Positions 1 through 6,662 of a stretch of DNA of 12,087 bases are shown here, in pieces. The notes under the pieces are model-generated. The model had not been told where the DNA came from, did not search any database, and was given only the letters and a program-made list of their open reading frames with translations. This stretch comes from URNF01 sp045543675. Its GTDB lineage: Bacteria; Bacillota; Clostridia; Oscillospirales; Acutalibacteraceae. A program made the translations under genes and the position numbers. The number at the start of each line of letters is the position of its first letter. Within the stretch, counting starts at the first letter, position 1. The stretch covers positions 1 to 12,087 of the forward strand of contig JAZPXM010000092.1 of the NCBI GenBank assembly GCA_045543675.1, read 5' to 3'.

Positions 1-494
1 ACCATTTCGTCTGATTGTGTCACCGAAACCGACGGGTCATCTACCCCGTGAAACGCCCATACAGGCATTGTTAACGTATGTGCATTCCACGCCATACCGC
101 CGCCACACATCGGTGCTATTGCCGCGAACAAATCGGGCCGCGCCATTGCGGTATACCACGTACCGTAACCACCCATACTCAAACCCGTTAAATACACGCG
201 GTCAGGGTCGACGGGATACGCCGCTTTTAACTGTTCCACAAAAGCAACAAGCGATTCTACGCGTGCCGCCCAAAAGGTGTCCTTAGGACATTGCGGCATA
301 ATGACAAGGCACGGATAGTCTTTTTCTTGCAGCAAGTGCGAGAATCCGTGTACATCCATTAAAGAGAGATCATCACCGCGTTCTCCCGCGCCGTGCAACT
401 GTATTACCAACGGTAATGCGCCCTCTTTTTCTGACGGCTCATACGCCACGAAAGAAAACGTCCAATCGCCGCCTTTATGTTCTGTCCGCATCAT
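1..494 (-). CDS. Alpha/beta-hydrolase (prolyl-oligopeptidase / COG4099-like esterase), C-terminus cut by window edge
   Basis: The first 164 codons of a serine hydrolase run off the left edge of the window. Visible elements are the oxyanion-type motif QLHGAGERG (residues 32-40), the nucleophile elbow GLSMGGYG with Ser106, a following APMCGGG turn, and FHGVDDP (148-154), where Asp152 or Asp153 would be the catalytic acid. The catalytic His lies beyond the edge. There is no signal peptide, so it is probably cytoplasmic. The family includes predicted peptidases and carbohydrate or polyester esterases; the substrate cannot be told. The start at 494 follows AAAGGG by 8 nt; in-frame ATGs at 500 and 491 are alternatives. 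The gene is divergent from the TraX-family gene and has its own promoter. The family is secure, the exact substrate class is not. Confidence 0.85.
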   Translation of the reverse strand, partial: MMRTEHKGGDWTFSFVAYEPSEKEGALPLVIQLHGAGERGDDLSLMDVHGFSHLLQEKDYPCLVIMPQCPKDTFWAARVESLVAFVEQLKAAYPVDPDRVYLTGLSMGGYGTWYTAMARPDLFAAIAPMCGGGMAWNAHTLTMPVWAFHGVDDPSVSVTQSDEM

Positions 495-523
495 ACACAT
501 CACCCTTTGAACATATTCAATTA

Positions 524-552
524 AGTATACTACTTATTTATATCAAAAGCAA
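524..552 (-). promoter_or_regulatory. Sigma-A promoter of the hydrolase gene
   Basis: On the minus strand a TTGCTT -35 box (547-552) and a TATACT -10 box (524-529) are separated by exactly 17 bp. This places the start of transcription about 20 nt before the hydrolase ribosome binding site. It lies back to back with the TraX promoter. Confidence 0.65.
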
Positions 553-593
553 GACAAAAACACAAAAAACACATCAAGTGTATACGCTTCATA

Positions 594-622
594 TTGACTT
601 TCCCATACTGCACAACTATAAT
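594..622 (+). promoter_or_regulatory. Sigma-A promoter of the TraX-family gene
   Basis: A TTGACT -35 box (594-599) and a perfect TATAAT -10 box (617-622) are spaced by 17 bp. Transcription should begin near 629, leaving a leader of about 30 nt that contains the AAGGGCGG ribosome binding site at 641-648. Confidence 0.8.
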
Positions 623-657
623 AAACTGGAAATCGATTGTAAGGGCGGTGATACACG

Positions 658-1356
658 GTGACGGGAAACAAGCTGAAAATACTTGCATGTATTGCTATGC
701 TTATTGACCACATCGGGTACATTTTGTTCCCGCAACATCTCCTTTTTCGTTACGTAGGCCGTTTGGCGATGCCGTTATTTGCCTTTCTTATCGGTGAGGG
801 ATGTATACACACCCGTAAAAAAGTGCGATATTTCTTACAGTTGTTCTTACTCGGCGTTTTCTGTCAGATGGCACAGGTCGGTGAACAACTGATACAAGGG
901 AAATTCCGTGTGCTGTTTTTAAACATTCTGCTTACCTTTTCTTTAGCGGTAATATTGTGCTGCGCACTTTTACGGCTGAAAGAAAAACGTACCGTCGGCA
1001 ACTTTTTACTGATAGGCGCCACGCTTGGCGGCGCGGCATATATTTGTTTTGGCCTAAGAGCGTTATTGCCGTTCCGTTTTGAGGTGGATTACAGTATTTT
1101 CGGTATATTACTTCCCGCTACGGTGGTTTTGTGTGAAACCACGCGCCAAAAGGCCGTTGCTTTTTCGATTGGTTTGCTGGTATACTGCATCTTCACCTTT
1201 AAAACCATGTCATTCGTGTGGTTTGTTTTACTTGCTATACCGTTGCTGTTCTTGTATAACGGCAAGCGTGGCACACCGAAACTCAAATACGCTTTTTACA
1301 TATTCTATCCCGTACATATAGCAGCGTTGTATCTCATAGATTGGCTGTTCTTATAA
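658..1356 (+). CDS. TraX family integral membrane protein
   Basis: A 232-residue, very hydrophobic protein with about seven or eight membrane segments. It carries the TraX-family signatures: an N-terminal KILACIAMLIDHIG block (residues 7-20), a YVGRLAMPLFAFLIGEG block (about 32-48), and a C-terminal FYIFYPVH motif. The founding member in F plasmids is needed for N-acetylation of pilin. Chromosomal homologues in Bacillota are widespread, have no link to conjugation, and may be acyltransferases; that role is inference. The start is GTG at 658, 9 nt after AAGGGCGG. It is a single-gene transcript with its own promoter and the palindromic terminator just after the stop. No transfer genes are nearby, so it is not evidence for a mobile element. 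Confidence 0.88.
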   Translation: MTGNKLKILACIAMLIDHIGYILFPQHLLFRYVGRLAMPLFAFLIGEGCIHTRKKVRYFLQLFLLGVFCQMAQVGEQLIQGKFRVLFLNILLTFSLAVILCCALLRLKEKRTVGNFLLIGATLGGAAYICFGLRALLPFRFEVDYSIFGILLPATVVLCETTRQKAVAFSIGLLVYCIFTFKTMSFVWFVLLAIPLLFLYNGKRGTPKLKYAFYIFYPVHIAALYLIDWLFL

Positions 1357-1359
1357 TGC

Positions 1360-1393
1360 AAAACCGTCTCGTACACGTGTACGAGACGGTTTT
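1360..1393. terminator. Bidirectional intrinsic terminator between convergent genes
   Basis: A 34-nt perfect palindrome (arms AAAACCGTCTCGTACAC and its complement) lies 3 nt after the TraX stop and 4 nt beyond the stop of the convergent TIGR02206 gene. T-runs flank it on both strands, so it can end transcription in both directions. Confidence 0.9.
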
Positions 1394-1397
1394 TGTT

Positions 1398-2216
1398 TCA
1401 GTATTTTTCAGCTTTATGCTTACCGACGGTTTGACAAATGAGCGTTGCTATCAACAAAATGATATACGCCGCAGCCGAAAACGCGACAATATAAATTAAC
1501 AAACACCACGGGAACGGTACAACCGCCTGCACCAAAGAATATACGGGTAAAGACGGTTCGCAGTGCGGGCTGATAAAGAACATATTAAACGTTTCGGTTT
1601 CCAATAAGCCGCTGAAATAGGCGATTTCATTCAGTACCATCGCCAAAACAACACACACGGCAAATACGGGAATCGCTTTTGCTATCGTCTTATGCTCTGT
1701 TTTCACGTATCCGGCTCCGAACAGATAGATACCTACCGTTATCATCAAACCGTGACATATCATCGTCTGGATATTGATACCAATGGTAGAAATAAACACC
1801 TGTGCCGGATATACCATCACACAAATCCCCGCAAACAGAGCAAACGTCGCCAGATACGCACACAGCGCATCGTGTATTTTCCGATGCCGTACAATACCCG
1901 CCAAGAGACTGATATACATAGGCGTCGAACAGAACTGAAACGGAAATATGTACCACTGATAATCGGTTGTAATAGCTGTGCCGTCATAGCTGAACGTGTA
2001 ATTGATCTGTTTATAGATTTCCAACACAATGGCAATTACCGCCGAAACTATTAACAATCGGCGGGTAAAGCGTTCATCTCCCGCCTTACCGCACCGACAA
2101 AGCAAAATCCCTGCAAGAATACTCAGAGCAAAGAACAGCAGGTGAAACCACCCATACATTCCCGGCTCCTGCATTTTAGCGTCCAGCGCCCTGAGAACTT
2201 CTCCCCAAAAATTCAC
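1398..2216 (-). CDS. TIGR02206 / YwaF-type membrane protein (bacterial TMEM164-like)
   Basis: A 272-residue polytopic protein with about seven predicted helices. The sequence matches the TIGR02206 (TP0381/YwaF) family: WFHLLFFALS near residue 23, YKQINYTF near 68, the family core WYIFPFQFCSTPMY (88-101), and ICHGLM (153-158). Human TMEM164, a distant relative, has been described as a lipid acyltransferase that uses a Cys and a His. Cys96 and His155 here sit where such a pair could be, but an enzymatic role is inference. The start is GTG at 2216, inside a 4-nt overlap with the stop of the upstream TPR-like gene and 9 nt after AAAGGG. Translation is therefore probably coupled. The gene shares the promoter at 3130-3158 and ends at the shared palindrome terminator. 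Confidence 0.8.
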   Translation of the reverse strand: MNFWGEVLRALDAKMQEPGMYGWFHLLFFALSILAGILLCRCGKAGDERFTRRLLIVSAVIAIVLEIYKQINYTFSYDGTAITTDYQWYIFPFQFCSTPMYISLLAGIVRHRKIHDALCAYLATFALFAGICVMVYPAQVFISTIGINIQTMICHGLMITVGIYLFGAGYVKTEHKTIAKAIPVFAVCVVLAMVLNEIAYFSGLLETETFNMFFISPHCEPSLPVYSLVQAVVPFPWCLLIYIVAFSAAAYIILLIATLICQTVGKHKAEKY

Positions 2217-3040
2217 ACCGATACACCCTTTTTCATTTCTTCAAGATATTGCAACTGTTCCATTGCCGTCGTTTTTAATACCGTCTCGCCGCCGTTATCT
2301 GCGCAATACCGATAATGCGTCTCGGCTTTTTGAAACTCTTTTGTTTTCTCATAAACTTCGCCCAATTTATAGTGTAACATAAGTTTTTCAAGATTGTCAG
2401 GTTTTGGAAACGGTCGTTCAAGCGTCTTTAAAGCAAACATTTCTACCGTTTTATAATCGCCCATTGCCATTGCACGGTCCATTTTTAAAATCGCATCAAC
2501 CAAACCACTGCAAATAAAGTCCAGCTTTTGTTTTTGTGTTTCATTAAACAGCGTTTCCGCTTCTTCCGCTTTATTGTGAGTAAATAAAAAAGATACTTTT
2601 ACTAAATTTGCAAAAGATTTCTTTTTGTCACTTGCAACGTCTATCATTTGATGAATGACATAAAGTTCTTTTTCCCATTCACCCAATAAGCAGTATGCTA
2701 TAGCGAGCAGATGTAAAACTTCGATATCGGGTTTCTTGACAACAAGCGTTTGGTCATTGTCTAAAGTTTCATATGCTTTCACAAAATCAGCAGGTCTCAA
2801 CGCGGTTCTAACAAGTTTATTGCCCGAATTGAATAAGTTGGCTTTGCTCTCGGTATAATATCCGCACGCAATGGCAAGCAAGCAAAATACATAACTAATT
2901 GCCCCTAAAATCCGCAAAATGTTCGCATCGCTTGGTACGTCACGCAGCGCCCACGCCAAAAGAACGCAAATACTGCCCAACACAAAGCAGCATATCGCTC
3001 TGAGCAGTATATTTCCAAGCCCTTTTCTCGTTAAAAACAT
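2213..3040 (-). CDS. Membrane-anchored TPR-like protein
   Basis: A 275-residue protein with two membrane helices near the N-terminus (about residues 8-27 and 41-60), followed by a soluble region of about 190 residues rich in paired helices. The last pair (LHYKLGEVYEKTKEFQKAETHY) is a good tetratricopeptide repeat; earlier repeats are degenerate. Such proteins usually scaffold partners at the membrane; no specific partner is visible. The longest frame starts at 3139, but that ATG lies within a promoter. The ATG at 3040 follows AGAAGGGA; a GTG at 3046 is an alternative. It overlaps the downstream TIGR02206 gene by 4 nt, forming a two-gene unit. Protein existence is secure; the TPR assignment is moderate. 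Confidence 0.72.
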   Translation of the reverse strand: MFLTRKGLGNILLRAICCFVLGSICVLLAWALRDVPSDANILRILGAISYVFCLLAIACGYYTESKANLFNSGNKLVRTALRPADFVKAYETLDNDQTLVVKKPDIEVLHLLAIAYCLLGEWEKELYVIHQMIDVASDKKKSFANLVKVSFLFTHNKAEEAETLFNETQKQKLDFICSGLVDAILKMDRAMAMGDYKTVEMFALKTLERPFPKPDNLEKLMLHYKLGEVYEKTKEFQKAETHYRYCADNGGETVLKTTAMEQLQYLEEMKKGVSV

Positions 3041-3129
3041 ACGCACACCGTCCCTTCTTGCCTTTTTGCTCATTAGACGAAAAAAGCCGTATTTTCTCTC
3101 ATCATTTCGACAAAAAACGTGTCTATTGC

Positions 3130-3158
3130 AGTATATCACATTTATAAAGCAAGTGCAA
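3130..3158 (-). promoter_or_regulatory. Sigma-A promoter of the TPR-like / TIGR02206 unit
   Basis: On the minus strand TTGCAC (3153-3158) and TATACT (3130-3135) are spaced by 17 bp. The -35 box starts immediately after the stop codon of the oxidoreductase gene, with no room for a terminator between them. Read-through from upstream is therefore possible. Confidence 0.7.
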
Positions 3159-4466
3159 CTATTCTCTTTTTATCGATATATCATCAGTAGCGGGATTGTC
3201 TATCAATTTTCCGTCTTTTGTAAAGCGTGACCCGTGACACGGGCAATCCCACGAATGTTCGTGTGCGTTATATTTCAACGCGCACCCCAGATGCGGACAT
3301 CGCGGTGCGGTGGGCGTTATCAAATTGAGGGCCGTTTCTGCCGCGTTTACGGCAAGTTGCGGATGCAGGATACTTCTGGACGGCGAAAACACCTGTGCGT
3401 AGGCGTTTTCTTTACCTTGTACCATATCCGTCAATATCATCGCCGCCGCCACAGATGACGTCATTCCCCATTTATTAAACCCTGTCGCCACATAAACGTT
3501 AGGAAGTTTACGGGAATACTGCCCGATATACGGTATACCGTCCAGCGTCATACAGTCCTGCGTCGCCCAAAACGCGATTTCTTTACTGCGAGGATAGTGT
3601 GTCTTTGCAAAAGTTCTTAACGCCTGCCACGCGCCGCCTTTTTTACCCGTCCTATGGCTGCCGCCGCCCAGCAACAGTGTACCGTTATATTCTCTGAAAG
3701 ATAAACCTTTCATATCTGCATCTACATACATACCGTCGGGCAAACGGGCATTTTCTAACGCCAACACATACGAACGATGCTGATACATTTTCAAAAAATA
3801 GGCACCGTATTTGTTGGCAAACGGGAAATGGGTTGCCACAATAATGTTTTCAGCAAAAACCGTACCCCTGTCGGTTATTGCGCCGCCGTCGATGATTTCT
3901 ATAATCTTTGTGTTTTCATATATTTTTAATTTTTCCGCTAACGAAAAACAGAATTTCAGCGGGTGAAACTGCGCTTGTTCGGCAACACGCACAGCGGCGG
4001 CAACTTGTATTGGCAGGTCTGTATTTTCACAAAATTGCGCCGCAATGCCAAGGCGTTCATATGCCGCCGTTTCCCGTTCTATCTCCGCGCGGTTATCCCT
4101 TGAAAACACATACGCGTCCTGCGTTTTGTAGTCGCACGCTATATCACGGCACAATCTGTCAAGCCGCTTTAAGGCCACTTGTTGTGCTTTAGCATACATA
4201 GACGCCGCTTCTACGCCGTACATTTTTATGATTTTATCGTATATCAACCCGTGCTGTAACGTGATTTTTGCGGTTGTATTCGCTGTTACACCGTTACAAA
4301 TGCGGTCTGCTTCTACCAAAACACAATCTATTCCCGCTTGTTGTAACGTATATGCACACACAATCCCCGCGATACCGCCCCCGATTATCAAAACCTGCGT
4401 TTTGATATCCTTTGTCAGCGGTGCGAACTGTTTGCGTTCAATACTTTTATTCCAGATCGACTCCAT
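3159..4466 (-). CDS. FAD-dependent oxidoreductase with C-terminal Rieske [2Fe-2S] domain (YhfW-like)
   Basis: A 435-residue two-domain protein. The N-terminal DAO-type flavin domain begins with the dinucleotide motif IIGGGIAG (27-34), ends its first beta-alpha-beta unit at Glu52, and carries the late FAD-contact segment VYVATGFNKWGMT (about 324-336). The C-terminal Rieske domain has CPHLGC (390-395) and CPCHG (408-412). The cluster ligands would be Cys390, His392, Cys408 and His411. Cys395 and Cys410 are the extra pair that forms a disulfide in high-potential Rieske proteins. The architecture matches Bacillus YhfW; the substrate is unknown. The longest frame starts at 4487, but GGAGGA at 4471-4476 points to the ATG at 4466. 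No signal peptide or membrane helix is seen, so it is cytoplasmic. It is preceded by the nagB terminator, so it is probably transcribed alone or with read-through into the TPR-like gene. Confidence 0.9.
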   Translation of the reverse strand: MESIWNKSIERKQFAPLTKDIKTQVLIIGGGIAGIVCAYTLQQAGIDCVLVEADRICNGVTANTTAKITLQHGLIYDKIIKMYGVEAASMYAKAQQVALKRLDRLCRDIACDYKTQDAYVFSRDNRAEIERETAAYERLGIAAQFCENTDLPIQVAAAVRVAEQAQFHPLKFCFSLAEKLKIYENTKIIEIIDGGAITDRGTVFAENIIVATHFPFANKYGAYFLKMYQHRSYVLALENARLPDGMYVDADMKGLSFREYNGTLLLGGGSHRTGKKGGAWQALRTFAKTHYPRSKEIAFWATQDCMTLDGIPYIGQYSRKLPNVYVATGFNKWGMTSSVAAAMILTDMVQGKENAYAQVFSPSRSILHPQLAVNAAETALNLITPTAPRCPHLGCALKYNAHEHSWDCPCHGSRFTKDGKLIDNPATDDISIKRE

Positions 4467-4470
4467 CTTA

Positions 4471-4476
4471 TCCTCC
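4471..4476 (-). promoter_or_regulatory. Ribosome binding site setting the oxidoreductase start
   Basis: GGAGGA lies 4 nt before the ATG at 4466, while the upstream in-frame ATG at 4487 has no Shine-Dalgarno sequence. This removes seven residues from the longest possible protein. Confidence 0.8.
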
Positions 4477-4496
4477 ACCTTTTTCATCGTAAAAGT

Positions 4497-4526
4497 ATTA
4501 TTTCCCGATACATCTCAAAAATCCAA
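4497..4526 (-). promoter_or_regulatory. Possible weak promoter of the oxidoreductase gene
   Basis: TTGGAT (4521-4526) and AATAAT (4497-4502) on the minus strand are spaced by 18 bp, between the nagB terminator and the gene. The -35 match is only 3 of 6, so the call is tentative; some promoter should lie here because the terminator cuts the gene off from nagB. Confidence 0.35.
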
Positions 4527-4530
4527 AAGC

Positions 4531-4570
4531 AAAAAACCGCCCGAATGCTATTGCATTCGGGCGGTTTTTT
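4531..4570. terminator. Strong intrinsic terminator after nagB
   Basis: An 18-bp perfect stem (4531-4548 with 4553-4570) carries a GC-rich core, CCGCCCGAATGC, a TATT loop and six A:T pairs at its base. It starts 9 nt beyond the nagB stop. The U-tract is present in both directions, but on the plus strand no gene reads into it. Confidence 0.93.
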
Positions 4571-4579
4571 TGTTGTATT

Positions 4580-5365
4580 TTATTTCTCGTCTTTGTAAAT
4601 TTCTTTGAAGTACTTATAGGTATCAACCTTTAATTCGCCGCAAGCCGCTTCATCACAAGCAATGATGCCGTCCTGATGCAACTGCAACGCGCTGATGGTC
4701 CACGCGTGATCCACGCCGCCTTCTACGCAATGGCGCAATGCACGGGCTTTGTTGTGACCGTTGATAACCAACAGCACCTGTTTGGAATCGCATACGGTAC
4801 CTACACCAACCGAAAGCGCCGTTTTCGGAACCTTATTCACATCGTTATCAAAGAAACGGGAGTTTGCAATCAAGGTATCTTCCGTCAAAGCGCGCACGCC
4901 GGTTCTGGACGTCAAAGAAGTGAACGGCTCGTTAAACGCAATATGACCGTCAACGCCGCAACCGCCTAAGAACAGATCAATGCCACCGTAAGAAGCGATC
5001 TTCTCTTCATAGCGCTGACATTCTGCTTCCGGGTCTTCGGCCATACCGTCCAGAATGTTAATGTTCTCCGCAGGAATATCAATGTGATCAAAAAAGTTAT
5101 CGTGCATAAAATACCAATAACTCTGGTCATGTTCTCTGGGCAAGCCAACATACTCATCCATATTGAAAGTTACTACATTTTTAAAAGTAACCTTACCGGC
5201 TTTATTCATTTCAATCAATCTCTTGTAAACGCCAAGGGGCGAAGAACCGGTGGGCAAACCCAGCACAAACGGACGTTCTTCTTTATGACCGTTTATAGCG
5301 TTTGCAATGTGTTGCGCAGCCCATTCGCTCATCGCATCATAGTTGTCTTTAATAATTAATTTCAC
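4580..5365 (-). CDS. nagB: Glucosamine-6-phosphate deaminase
   Basis: NagB converts glucosamine-6-phosphate to fructose-6-phosphate and ammonia, the step that feeds amino sugars into glycolysis. All family landmarks are present in the 261-residue protein: the phosphate loop LPTGSSPLG (37-45), NMDEYVGL with Asp70, the active-site block GCGVDGHIAFNEP (136-148) with Asp139, His141 and Glu146, and SRTGVRALT. These correspond to E. coli Asp72, Asp141, His143 and Glu148 with a constant offset of two. The E. coli allosteric Arg158 position appears to be Gly here, so GlcNAc6P activation may be absent (inference). The start is GTG at 5365, 8 nt after GGGAG; a TTG at 5380 overlaps that site and is rejected. 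No nagA is adjacent. A consensus promoter with palindromes precedes it. Confidence 0.97.
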   Translation of the reverse strand: MKLIIKDNYDAMSEWAAQHIANAINGHKEERPFVLGLPTGSSPLGVYKRLIEMNKAGKVTFKNVVTFNMDEYVGLPREHDQSYWYFMHDNFFDHIDIPAENINILDGMAEDPEAECQRYEEKIASYGGIDLFLGGCGVDGHIAFNEPFTSLTSRTGVRALTEDTLIANSRFFDNDVNKVPKTALSVGVGTVCDSKQVLLVINGHNKARALRHCVEGGVDHAWTISALQLHQDGIIACDEAACGELKVDTYKYFKEIYKDEK

Positions 5366-5373
5366 ATCTACCA

Positions 5374-5378
5374 CTCCC
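5374..5378 (-). promoter_or_regulatory. Ribosome binding site setting the nagB start
   Basis: GGGAG (part of GGGAGTGG) sits 8 nt before the GTG at 5365. The longer frame's TTG at 5380 lies next to this site and cannot use it. Confidence 0.75.
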
Positions 5379-5388
5379 AAAATGTATT

Positions 5389-5405
5389 AATTGAAATTTT
5401 CAATT
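5389..5405. promoter_or_regulatory. Palindromic candidate operator at the nagB transcription start
   Basis: AATTGAAA-T-TTTCAATT is a perfect 17-nt inverted repeat beginning 6 nt downstream of the -10 box, at about +1 to +17. A repressor bound here would block nagB transcription. It does not match the Bacillus NagR consensus as I remember it, and the regulator is unknown. Confidence 0.5.
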
Positions 5406-5411
5406 GCTGAC

Positions 5412-5440
5412 ATTATAGCATGTGTGCAAAAGGCTGTCAA
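5412..5440 (-). promoter_or_regulatory. Perfect-consensus sigma-A promoter of nagB
   Basis: TTGACA (5435-5440) and TATAAT (5412-5417) on the minus strand are separated by exactly 17 bp. Both hexamers are perfect matches, implying a strong promoter that would need repression to be regulated. Confidence 0.92.
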
Positions 5441-5446
5441 TCAACC

Positions 5447-5470
5447 AAAGTTTACAAATTTGCAAACTTT
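5447..5470. repeat. 24-nt near-perfect palindrome upstream of the nagB -35 box
   Basis: The arms AAAGTTTACAAA and TTTGCAAACTTT pair with a single mismatch. The palindrome is centred about 19 bp upstream of the -35 box. It could be a regulator-binding site for nagB or for the decayed plus-strand gene to its right. A further AGTTTACA copy of part of the arm follows at 5471-5478. Confidence 0.5.
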
Positions 5471-5563
5471 AGTTTACATAAAATCGATTTTTGAGGAATA
5501 ACAGGCTTTTTCAGTCTTTGTAAAGAATAATTTGCATCAAAAAGGTGACGAAAATTTCAAATT

Positions 5564-5903
5564 AGTAACAGAAAAATTGTGACGATGACAAACGGGCTTG
5601 TGACTGTGTGAGGACGAATGCACTTGTGAATGTGATTGTCAAAAATGTCCACCCGGTCCGCAAGGTCCTATCGGCGGCGTGTTGGGCTTTGCAGATTTTT
5701 ATGCGCTGATGTCACCCGATAATGCGGCGACAGTAGCCCCTGGAACTGACGTTAGTTTCCCGCAAGATGGTCCTAGTAGCGGGTCCGATATTTCCAGAAT
5801 CGGACCGGATTCATTTAATTTGGCGCAGATCGGAACCTATCAGATTCTGTTTGAGGTGAGCGTAGATGACTACAAAAGACAAGAGAGAATGTACCACGTA
5901 TGA
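5564..5903 (+). pseudogene. Remnant of a BclA-like collagen / exosporium-type surface protein
   Basis: From 5607 the frame reads a Cys-rich stretch (C-x3-C-x-C-x-C-x-C-x2-C), then PPGPQGPIGG, a collagen-like tract of only two or three Gly-X-Y units. It continues into FADFYALMSPDNAATV and the rest of a BclA-type C-terminal domain, up to YQILFEVSV. Homologues normally continue for roughly 60 more residues; here the frame shifts to unrelated DDYKRQERMYHV and stops. Upstream, an in-frame stop at 5601 blocks the frame and no start with a Shine-Dalgarno sequence is present. Cys/Asp-rich codons continue in other frames (TGTGACGATGAC at 5578, TGTGACTGT at 5599), as if two single bases had been lost. 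The intact gene would encode a spore or cell-surface filament protein. It ends at a hairpin terminator and is probably not functional. Confidence 0.65.
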
Positions 5904-5921
5904 TACATTCTCTCTATTTTT
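5882..5921. terminator. Hairpin terminator shared by the BclA remnant and the eight-gene operon
   Basis: AGAGAGAATGTA (5882-5893) pairs perfectly with TACATTCTCTCT (5904-5915) around a 10-nt loop and is followed by ATTTTT on the plus strand. On the minus strand the tail is TTGTCTTTTG, so it can also end the operon whose last stop is at 5955. The remnant's TGA stop lies inside the loop. Confidence 0.8.
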
Positions 5922-5932
5922 ATCCCTCGGAC

Positions 5933-5954
5933 CACCCACTATATGGGTGTTTTA
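5933..5954 (+). terminator. Second small hairpin with T-tract
   Basis: CACCCA (5933-5938) and TGGGTG (5944-5949) form a 6-bp stem with a 5-nt loop, followed by TTTTATTAT on the plus strand. It may back up the stronger hairpin to its left. In the minus direction it lacks a T-tail. Confidence 0.5.
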
Positions 5955-6662
5955 TTATATACCTATTTTTTCTGCAACTGCATTCGCCCTATCCGCAAGG
6001 CAAGTGCCACGCCGCAGCTTAGACGTGTAGCGGACAACCGTGTCAAAATTCGGGCGGCGATGACCCAAACTATGACAATCACTGCCAAATACAACGGGTA
6101 TACCGCGTTTTGTCCAGCTCTTGACAAGTTTTCGGATATAGCGGTGTTTTAAATCATCCGTATTGACCTGCACCACCACTTCCGGCAATGAAACCAACGC
6201 ATTAAAATCTTCATCGGTATAGTAAGCCGCATAACGGGACAAATGCGCTAAAAGTGGTTTGCATCCGTGGCGATAATACACGTTTTCGATAGTTTCTACC
6301 ATCCATTCTGCCATCGGCAAATACGGCATTTCCAGCAATATATAGTCGCTGTCGCCTACCTGCAACTCCTGAATATCCGGTACATCTGCCAGTTCTCGTA
6401 TCAAATGCACTTCCGCACCGAGCAATGTCTTCAGCGGTAATTCCCCCGTCGCCTGCAATGCATTCATTGCCGCCGTACGGCGTTGTAAAAACATTGCCAC
6501 TGTTTCTTGGTCAGCACAATAATGCGGGGTAAGCAGAACGGTATTTATGCCCTGTTCTTTTAAAGCGGAAAGCATTCCAAAAGACATTTCCACGTTTTTA
6601 GAGCCATCATCCATTGCAGGCAAAATATGTGTATGAAAATCAATCTTTATGCGTTGCTCCAT
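5955..6662 (-). CDS. cpsB: CpsB/CapC-type PHP-domain phosphotyrosine phosphatase
   Basis: A 235-residue manganese-dependent phosphatase of the PHP fold, the enzyme that dephosphorylates the CpsD kinase in Gram-positive capsule systems. Metal-binding motifs are in family order: DFHTH (8-12), DDG (18-20), TPHY (45-48), GAEVH (82-86), LLAHLSRY (137-144) and FGSDCHS (192-198). Likely ligands are His10, His12, His47, Glu84, His140, Asp195 and His197. It is cytoplasmic. The last gene of the operon, it overlaps cpsD by 23 nt. The start is uncertain: four in-frame ATGs (6680, 6674, 6668, 6662) arise from the Tyr-Gly repeat of cpsD. The ATG at 6662 was chosen because it gives the normal family N-terminus and has a GGG 7 nt upstream. 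No clear Shine-Dalgarno sequence exists, suggesting coupled translation. Confidence 0.93.
   Translation of the reverse strand: MEQRIKIDFHTHILPAMDDGSKNVEMSFGMLSALKEQGINTVLLTPHYCADQETVAMFLQRRTAAMNALQATGELPLKTLLGAEVHLIRELADVPDIQELQVGDSDYILLEMPYLPMAEWMVETIENVYYRHGCKPLLAHLSRYAAYYTDEDFNALVSLPEVVVQVNTDDLKHRYIRKLVKSWTKRGIPVVFGSDCHSLGHRRPNFDTVVRYTSKLRRGTCLADRANAVAEKIGI

Noticed and set aside
658..1356. TraX as evidence of a conjugative element
   Set aside because: There are no relaxase, coupling protein, type IV secretion, integrase or attachment-site sequences nearby, and TraX-family proteins are common on Bacillota chromosomes.
5380..5480. A CcpA-type catabolite-response element at nagB
   Set aside because: No stretch fits the TGWAA-N-CG-N-TNWCA pattern; the palindromes present have different, A/T-rich sequences.
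5679..5903. A short intact gene of 74 codons for the BclA-like domain
   Set aside because: The only start is a GTG within the collagen-to-domain junction, with no Shine-Dalgarno sequence. Domain coding continues upstream of it and the C-terminal part of the domain is missing, so a remnant fits better.
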